Source of the DNA: Cytophagales bacterium
GTDB lineage: Bacteria; Bacteroidota; Bacteroidia; Cytophagales; Cyclobacteriaceae
Length of the DNA stretch: 64,000 nucleotides
Assembly: GCA_020402945.1 (NCBI GenBank)
Contig: JADBYQ010000057.1
Location: 27,557-91,556, forward strand
Reading direction: 5' to 3'
The notes under the pieces were generated by a model. The model made no database searches. It worked only from the letters and a program-made list of their open reading frames with translations, and had not been told where the DNA came from. Every line of letters starts with the position of its first letter. Within the stretch, counting starts at the first letter, position 1. The translations under genes and the position numbers were made by a program. This document shows positions 58,733 to 64,000 of the stretch, piece by piece.

Positions 58733-59920
58733 CTAAATCGGCCTCTCCCCAATCTTCCCCGTCTTTTTATTCTTCAAAATCAATTTCTTGACACCGTAAT
58801 GCGTTACTTCCTCTTTAACCAGATAATGTTCATCATCGTATTCAGTGAGGTGTGCATCTTTGCTTACGCCCACGCGGCCACGCCAAATATCAAGCAACAC
58901 CGGCTCCCACTGTTTGCTTTTAGCCGAGCGATAGGCTGCGTCTAAAATAGAATTCACAACATAGCCATCGTAAAATGTTTCTTTCGGTTGGGTTTTGTTT
59001 TCGAGGGCATTGAACATATCCATGAACATGTGGTTGTAGCCCAACTCGTTTAATTCATCGCCAACCGGAAACAACCACCCTGAGTTGCTCTCTGCTTTTT
59101 CAGCCACATAGTCGGCACCTTTGCCTGTAGTGAACATTTCAAAGCCGGTGCGCAAAAAACTGTTCGTCCAAATCGTTCCTTCGGTGCCCATCACTTCATC
59201 GCGCAAGTCGAGCCCACCACGGAATGTCCAGCTCACTTCAAATTGACCTATGGCACCGTTTTCATATTTCACCAATCCAATGGCGTGATCTTCGGCATCG
59301 ATGGGTTTTACTTGTGTATCAGCCCAGCACATTACTTCTACAGGCCTGATGTCTTTGCCAATGTAGCTGCGCGCAATCTCCACACAATGACAACCCAAAT
59401 CTAAAATGCATCCTCCACCCGCTTGCTCAATATCCCAAAACCAATCGCTATGCGGCCCGGGATGTGTTTCGCGGGATTTTGCCCAGAGAATTCTGCCAAG
59501 CGCACCGTTCTTTACACTTTCATGTGCCTTGATAAACTTTGGTGTGTAAACTAAATCTTCCAGATAACCATTGAAGATGCCTGCTTTTTCTACAGCCTCC
59601 AACATGCGCTTGGCTTCTTCAGCATTTCTACCTAAGGGCTTCGTTGTCATTACAGCCTTGTTATGTTTGCAACAAAGCATTACAGCCTCTTCGTGCAAAT
59701 AATTTGGCAACGAAATACAAACGACCTCAACTTCTGGTCGGTTAACTGCGTCCTCCAAAACCGTTGTTGCGAAAGCAACGTTGTAGTCAGCCGCAAATTT
59801 TTTCGCGCTTTCTTCCTTACGGGAATAGATCGAAACGATTTTATCTTTATTGCGATAGCCTTGAATCGAATCGGCATAAAATCTGCCAATGAAACCAGAG
59901 CCGAGCATTGCGATATTCAT
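58733..59920 (-). CDS. Gfo/Idh/MocA family oxidoreductase
   Basis: A 395-residue NAD(P)-dependent sugar or inositol dehydrogenase-like protein. The Rossmann motif [18 protein letters not shown] starts near residue 7, then the EKP-like position is [11 protein letters not shown] (Lys retained). The C-terminal substrate-binding domain includes [21 protein letters not shown]. The substrate cannot be deduced. It lies downstream of an MFS transporter of the nucleoside/sugar type in the same direction, separated by a word-repeat junction, suggesting a joint uptake and catabolic function. Confidence 0.9.
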   Translation of the reverse strand: MNIAMLGSGFIGRFYADSIQGYRNKDKIVSIYSRKEESAKKFAADYNVAFATTVLEDAVNRPEVEVVCISLPNYLHEEAVMLCCKHNKAVMTTKPLGRNAEEAKRMLEAVEKAGIFNGYLEDLVYTPKFIKAHESVKNGALGRILWAKSRETHPGPHSDWFWDIEQAGGGCILDLGCHCVEIARSYIGKDIRPVEVMCWADTQVKPIDAEDHAIGLVKYENGAIGQFEVSWTFRGGLDLRDEVMGTEGTIWTNSFLRTGFEMFTTGKGADYVAEKAESNSGWLFPVGDELNELGYNHMFMDMFNALENKTQPKETFYDGYVVNSILDAAYRSAKSKQWEPVLLDIWRGRVGVSKDAHLTEYDDEHYLVKEEVTHYGVKKLILKNKKTGKIGERPI

Positions 59921-59925
59921 GGGTT

Positions 59926-60014
59926 GGTTGTTAGTTGTTCGTGAGTGGTTGTTCGTGAGTGGTTAGTTTGTCGCTGTTGGCAAGCAAACAACGAATAAGC
60001 AACAACGAACAACC
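59926..60014 (-). repeat. Empty word-repeat bracket between the MFS and Gfo/Idh/MocA genes
   Basis: The 95-bp junction holds inverted arms GGTTGTTAGTTGTT (59926-59939) and AACAACGAACAACC (60001-60014), 13 of 14 pairs matching, and a perfect 14-bp tandem direct repeat, TTGTTCGTGAGTGG at 59935-59948 and 59949-59962. The design matches the S23 cassette arms: low-complexity words, inverted, filling a co-directional junction. There is no ORF inside. Confidence 0.65.
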
Positions 60015-60015
60015 A

Positions 60016-61206
60016 TTATGCAGCTTTAATCTCTTTCTTCTCTTTAAAAAATAAGATGAAATAAATCAATACTGCCATTGCGATGAAAGCCGGAACAAAC
60101 CAAATTTGTTTCCATAGATGCAGTCCGTTTTCCATATTCCCATCTGCTACAAAGCCGGAGAAACTTGTACCGATAAACATACCTAGACCATAGGTCGCGA
60201 ACGTAAATAGTCCTTGTGCTGCATTTTTGATTTTCTCCCCTGCTTTTTTCTCCGTGTACATGTAGCCAGTGACAAAGAAGAAATCATAGCAGATGCCATG
60301 TAAAATAATGCCCGCATAAAGCATCCAGGTATTAGCCCCCATATCGCCATAGGCAAAAAATACATAGCGAAGAATCCAGGCGGTCATTCCCAACAGCAAC
60401 ATTTTCTTTACTCCAATTTGATTGAATAGAAAAGGGATAGCGAGAATAAAAATTGCCTCCGACATTTGACCCATTGTCATCTTAGAAGCCACATTACTCA
60501 TCCCTAACTCATTCAGAAAGACGTTGGCAAATCCATAATAAAAGGAGAGAGGGATACAGACCAAGATAGCTGCAATAAAAAAGATAAGATAGGGCTTGTC
60601 TTTAAAGAGTACGAAAGCCTCCGTTCCAATGGCCGATGAGGCGCCTTCTGTTTTTCCTTTAGGCGGTGTATTCGGTAAGAAGAAACTGGTAAGGCCAAGC
60701 AAGATGGAAGCACCACCCGCCATTTGAAAAGTAACGGCTGATTTATCTAATCCAAAAGAACTGATGCAGACTCCCGCGACAATCCAACCCAGTGTGCCGA
60801 ATACTCTTATCCAGGGAAATTGTTTTCCGGGATCAGTCATTTGGCCGAAGGCAATGCTATTAGACAAAGCGATAGTCGGCATGTATAACAAAGAGTAGAA
60901 AACGATGATCCAATAGAACGTAGTGCTATCTGTAATTTGAGTGGCCAGATAAAGAAGTAAGCCACCGGCTAGGTGCAACACGCCCATAATTTTTTGCGCG
61001 GAAAAAAAGCGATCTGCCACCAGGCCAACAAATAAAGGAGAGATCATGGTGGCAATAGCCAACGCACCGTAGGCCGCTCCTATTTGCACACCACTCGCAT
61101 GCAAAAATTCTGTCATGTAGGTTCCCATGGTCACATACCAAGCGCCCCATATAAAATACTCCAGGAGCATCATGAAAGAAAGCTTGGTGAAAATAGTAGG
61201 TTTCAT
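60016..61206 (-). CDS. MFS transporter (nucleoside/H+ symporter-like)
   Basis: A 396-residue integral membrane protein with about 12 transmembrane segments, of the NupG/XapB-like nucleoside symporter type. It opens with MKPTIFTKLSFMMLLEYFIWGAWYVTMGTYMTEF, the usual start of that subfamily. It is upstream of the Gfo/Idh/MocA oxidoreductase and likely imports its substrate or a related nucleoside or sugar; this is inferred from context. The start is the ATG at 61206. Confidence 0.88.
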   Translation of the reverse strand: MKPTIFTKLSFMMLLEYFIWGAWYVTMGTYMTEFLHASGVQIGAAYGALAIATMISPLFVGLVADRFFSAQKIMGVLHLAGGLLLYLATQITDSTTFYWIIVFYSLLYMPTIALSNSIAFGQMTDPGKQFPWIRVFGTLGWIVAGVCISSFGLDKSAVTFQMAGGASILLGLTSFFLPNTPPKGKTEGASSAIGTEAFVLFKDKPYLIFFIAAILVCIPLSFYYGFANVFLNELGMSNVASKMTMGQMSEAIFILAIPFLFNQIGVKKMLLLGMTAWILRYVFFAYGDMGANTWMLYAGIILHGICYDFFFVTGYMYTEKKAGEKIKNAAQGLFTFATYGLGMFIGTSFSGFVADGNMENGLHLWKQIWFVPAFIAMAVLIYFILFFKEKKEIKAA

Positions 61207-61294
61207 TTTAGCAAGTTTAAATTTAGGTAGTTCGATTTACGATTTATTTTTGAAATAAATCAACAACAAATGCAGAAATTGTATGAACGGAGAA

Positions 61295-63802
61295 TTAGTT
61301 GTTTTTATCAATAAGCTTGTAAATCTCCGCGACCTTATCTTCCACAACGATATTGTGGTTCTGCCAAAATGCAGGTTCTTCCATTGGGATTTTATTTTTG
61401 ATGCTAGAAAGGCTTAACTTTTTAGAAATATCTTTTTCGCCCAATGTTATTTCTGTCGATAACAGTTCTTTGATGTGTGCGTAGTTAAAATGTTTCTCGG
61501 TTTTGCTATTCACTATCTTGTAGAAACTAACCTGCTTGGAGTAATTCAAAAAGTATTTGCCGTCATGTTGCTTATACGTTTGTACAAGTTGATGACCATA
61601 CGGGTCATATCGCAAGTGTGGATATTTTCTTGATGAGTGGGGTTTCCGATAAATCAAAATCTCAAACTTCAGCACAGCAAAATTTCCTACATCCACAAAA
61701 ATTCTGCCTTTGGCCGATAATGGTCCGGGGTAGCCAAAGCCGGTCGTAAAAGCCCCTGGTCGCTTACAGTCAAACGAAATTTCATAAACGAGCCGATTCT
61801 CTAAAACCGTTTTTCCAATCACACTTAGATCGTAGTAACCAGGTCGATGAAGCACGTTGTCTTTGTCTAGCACCACATCGTGTGTCAGCATCAACCACAA
61901 CGAACCCACACCACTCCACAAATCTTTTTCCTGATTTTGGGTGGTATTCCGGAACTGCAAAATTTCTCCCTTTAACTTTTTTTGAATAGTAGATGAGGGT
62001 GCGTATCCGTCTTGATTGTACACCATTGTGGAAGCTTCTTCGTTGAACGTCACCGCATCATTTTGATATTCCTTTACTCGGAAGAAAAATTCTTGCTGGT
62101 GTGGAAGTTGGTAATAATTTGATGAAATGTTCTTTTCGGCTTTTTTTAAAATCTCCTTGGCCGAAAGGGATTTCGCGCGAATCTCCAATGCCTCCAATTC
62201 ATATTGGCGAGGGATTAGTTCAAACTTGTTGCTTCTCTTGTATTCCGAAACAGATACAGTATCAGAAAAATAGCCGATGGAAGAAATTATTAATTTATCT
62301 GCCGAGCTCGATTTCCAATGGAAGACAAACTCACCAACAGAATTGCAAGCCGCGCCTTTTGAGGTATTCATCAACGAAACAGTGGCGTAAGCAACTCCTT
62401 CTTTGGTGCTTTTGTCGGTGACTCTCTTTATACTTGTCGGTAACTTTTTTTTACTAATAACGGGTTCAATATTTTTAGCCGTTGGAGAAACATCGGATCC
62501 AGCAATAGCCAGAATTGAAGGCGGGTATGAACTTTTGATAAAGAAAAGCCCGTCTACAATTTTTGGCCAAGCCGCCTCAATTGGCAAGTTGCCCAATGCT
62601 GAAGAATAGAAATATCCATTGCTTATGTTTTTACTATAGTCAACAAAAGAGAAGTCGTATTTGCTATTGGCCAAGTGGCTCTCTATGCTACCAACAGGCG
62701 GCTCAATCGGCTTGAGCGATTTGGGTGGAAAGCCAAGCATTCCAAAACTTCCCTCAAAAGATGAAAAGGCTAGACTATAAACGTTGTCGCCAAAATGATT
62801 TTTTAACACTTGTCCCATTGGAACAGCGCCTTCCAGCAACTTATCAAAATCGGTCGGTTCGTGATTTTTTTCTAAACTATCCAACCTATGAACAAATGTT
62901 TTGGTTAAGCTTGTGGCTCGGTGCAATTGAATTTGATTTGCAAAATGATAGGTGGCGCCCCAACAAATGATTTTGCTATCGGGATAAAGCGTAGAAAGGA
63001 AAATTAGATTTTTTGCCATTTGCAAATCGCGCGGATTCTGGACTTTTATCTCTTTGCCATTCATCACATCCATCTCATATTGAACCATCGCCAACCAACT
63101 GATCAACACTTGGTGCATTACTTTAGCATGTATTGTTTCTTTGCCGGGAAGCGTATCAAACGCTTTCAAAATTCTTTGTGCTGAAGTGAAAAAACGGGCG
63201 GAATCGGCAGCATCACTGGCCACAAATTCCGCATCACCTTCAATCACTTCTTGTAGAGCTTGATAGTCTGACTCAGTTAAAGATTGCGAATCCTTTAAAA
63301 GCTCTTTTAAGTCCGACAAATAATTTTCTTTGAAGAGATTATCGGCTTGACAATCGAAACCACTTACGAGTAATGGAGTTGAACTCTTGCGCTGCGTGTT
63401 AATGTATTCGAGCAGCGGCACCAACTCTTTGGATTCTGACCAGATATCGAAAACACTTTGCTTGAGGGGTTTGTTTGTAAAGTTTGTGTTTAATAATTCA
63501 TTGGCTTTGTAGTTATCGTAAAGCCCACTTTCAAAACTCAAAATGTTAAAACCTAGCTGCTCATGTAGAAATTTTATAAGCCTGACTTTGGCTTGAAACG
63601 TTGCGCCCTCCCCATGCGATTGCTCGCCTAACAAGACAATTCTTTTGTCTTTAAGGGCTTCTTTTAAAGGTTCAAGGTCAACAAAATCAGTTTGAGAGGG
63701 GTCAATTGATTTTATCTGGTGAATTGGAAATCCGAAGTCGGATGTTTGTGCTATTAGTGGAATGCTGACAACAATTAAAAGCGGTAGTAGGATATATCGC
63801 AT
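61295..63802 (-). CDS. Erythromycin-esterase-like protein fused to a CarboxypepD_reg-like domain
   Basis: About 835 residues starting at the ATG at 63802 (MRYILLPLLIVVSIPLIAQ), a signal peptide; an upstream ATG at 63826 adds eight residues. Residues about 20-380 resemble erythromycin esterase (LGEQSHGEGATFQAKVRLIKFLHEQLGFNILSFESG, then SGFDCQAD), and the following part holds a CarboxypepD_reg-like domain (IKRVTDKSTKEGVAYATVSLMNTSKGAACNSVGEFVF). The remaining C-terminal portion is beta-rich and resembles the mid-part of exported Bacteroidota proteins. Function, including any real esterase activity, is not established. Confidence 0.8.
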   Translation of the reverse strand: MRYILLPLLIVVSIPLIAQTSDFGFPIHQIKSIDPSQTDFVDLEPLKEALKDKRIVLLGEQSHGEGATFQAKVRLIKFLHEQLGFNILSFESGLYDNYKANELLNTNFTNKPLKQSVFDIWSESKELVPLLEYINTQRKSSTPLLVSGFDCQADNLFKENYLSDLKELLKDSQSLTESDYQALQEVIEGDAEFVASDAADSARFFTSAQRILKAFDTLPGKETIHAKVMHQVLISWLAMVQYEMDVMNGKEIKVQNPRDLQMAKNLIFLSTLYPDSKIICWGATYHFANQIQLHRATSLTKTFVHRLDSLEKNHEPTDFDKLLEGAVPMGQVLKNHFGDNVYSLAFSSFEGSFGMLGFPPKSLKPIEPPVGSIESHLANSKYDFSFVDYSKNISNGYFYSSALGNLPIEAAWPKIVDGLFFIKSSYPPSILAIAGSDVSPTAKNIEPVISKKKLPTSIKRVTDKSTKEGVAYATVSLMNTSKGAACNSVGEFVFHWKSSSADKLIISSIGYFSDTVSVSEYKRSNKFELIPRQYELEALEIRAKSLSAKEILKKAEKNISSNYYQLPHQQEFFFRVKEYQNDAVTFNEEASTMVYNQDGYAPSSTIQKKLKGEILQFRNTTQNQEKDLWSGVGSLWLMLTHDVVLDKDNVLHRPGYYDLSVIGKTVLENRLVYEISFDCKRPGAFTTGFGYPGPLSAKGRIFVDVGNFAVLKFEILIYRKPHSSRKYPHLRYDPYGHQLVQTYKQHDGKYFLNYSKQVSFYKIVNSKTEKHFNYAHIKELLSTEITLGEKDISKKLSLSSIKNKIPMEEPAFWQNHNIVVEDKVAEIYKLIDKNN

Positions 63803-63826
63803 TTTTGAGGAGGTTAGGTCTGACAT

Positions 63827-64000
63827 AACGATCCTTAAGTAATCTATATTATTAGGATTCTTTAACCCAGATTACGCATTAGAGAATTGAAAGGGGAAGG
63901 AGACTGAATTCGATTGGTTCCAAAGTCCCTTGCACCATTCCCTTCTTTTCATGTTCAATGCTAGTTTGAGAGTGAATTGGCCCCCTATTTTTTCAAAGTA
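63827..64000. other. Non-coding right edge
   Basis: No ORF, RNA or clear repeat was recognised in this 174-bp edge. The stretch around 63862-63888, including AACCCAGATTACGCATTAG, reminds me of sequences at insertion-sequence ends in Bacteroidota, but I cannot support that here. The window ends before any further gene. Confidence 0.5.

Noticed and set aside
63862..63888. Possible insertion-sequence end at the right edge
   Set aside because: Resemblance from memory only; no transposase, no second end and no target duplication are inside the window.
1..64000. CRISPR arrays, rRNA or tRNA genes
   Set aside because: No regularly spaced direct repeats with unique spacers, no cas genes and no recognisable rRNA or tRNA sequence were seen by eye; a covariance-model scan would be needed to exclude a tRNA fully.

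Overview
The window reads as a chromosomal segment of a Bacteroidota bacterium, most likely order Cytophagales. The support is indirect: mostly weak Shine-Dalgarno signals, TAnnTTTG-type -7 promoter boxes, many exported proteins with short signal peptides, CarboxypepD_reg-like N-terminal domains, DUF4175 and S23 four-helix-bundle genes, and CusA/CusB/CusC-like efflux genes preceded by a small exported protein. No rRNA, tRNA or CRISPR array was recognised.

Layout. 0-12 kb is a leftward block: a TPR protein, an Ig-like lipoprotein, a methyltransferase, mnmG, ybeY, an anti-sigma-type ATPase, DUF4175 and an AhpD-like protein. The mnmG/ybeY gap carries a perfect 16-bp parS sequence and a second near-parS site. 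A 258-bp gap 4.5 kb away (2017-2274) holds four DnaA boxes at 8/9 match, so this end may lie near the replication origin. 12-16.5 kb has an HhH protein, a hydrolase and a yceI-porin-yceI cluster. 16.7-23.6 kb is a fatty-acid beta-oxidation operon (MarR regulator, fused 3-hydroxyacyl-CoA dehydrogenase/enoyl-CoA hydratase, thiolase, acyl-CoA dehydrogenase) ending in a strong terminator. 23.6-26.7 kb has an ArsC-like protein, an exported CarboxypepD_reg/thioredoxin-like protein and a DDAH-like hydrolase. 26.7-30.8 kb is an A+T-rich restriction-modification island. 30.8-39.2 kb holds a permease, small and exported proteins, a Rieske protein, an M20 hydrolase and a Uma2 protein. 39.2-45.6 kb is a heavy-metal RND efflux operon. 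45.8-51 kb has an ABC permease, a Fic protein, a YoeB/YefM toxin-antitoxin module and a PA0069-type radical SAM gene. 51-57 kb has a PLP enzyme, a PagL-like deacylase, lptB, recJ, a glycine-rich protein and a SPOR-like protein. 57-64 kb has an MBL hydrolase, a DUF433/DUF5615 toxin-antitoxin pair, a Gfo/Idh/MocA-MFS pair and an erythromycin-esterase-like protein.

Main observation. Three S23/IVP-type four-helix-bundle genes (near 19.7, 21.4 and 41.6 kb) each lie alone in a 415-488 bp unit that fills the junction between two co-directional operon genes. Each unit is bounded by its own long terminal inverted repeat: 27/28, 26/31 (17 consecutive) and 28/31 matches. The three repeats differ from one another, and the three proteins are divergent. 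In the third unit the repeat arms encode the last codons of CusA and most of the signal peptide of the TolC-like protein. Three other co-directional junctions (near 6.7, 17.2 and 59.95 kb) carry similar repeat brackets without a gene. This resembles the intervening sequences known from 23S rRNA genes, where an S23 ORF sits in a processed stem, but placed between protein genes. The mechanism is inferred; the repeats are directly visible.

A second structural trace is a decayed copy of the 3' end of the radical SAM gene (49181-49288). It lies on the far side of the YoeB/YefM module, so the module is bracketed by a direct repeat of the gene end.
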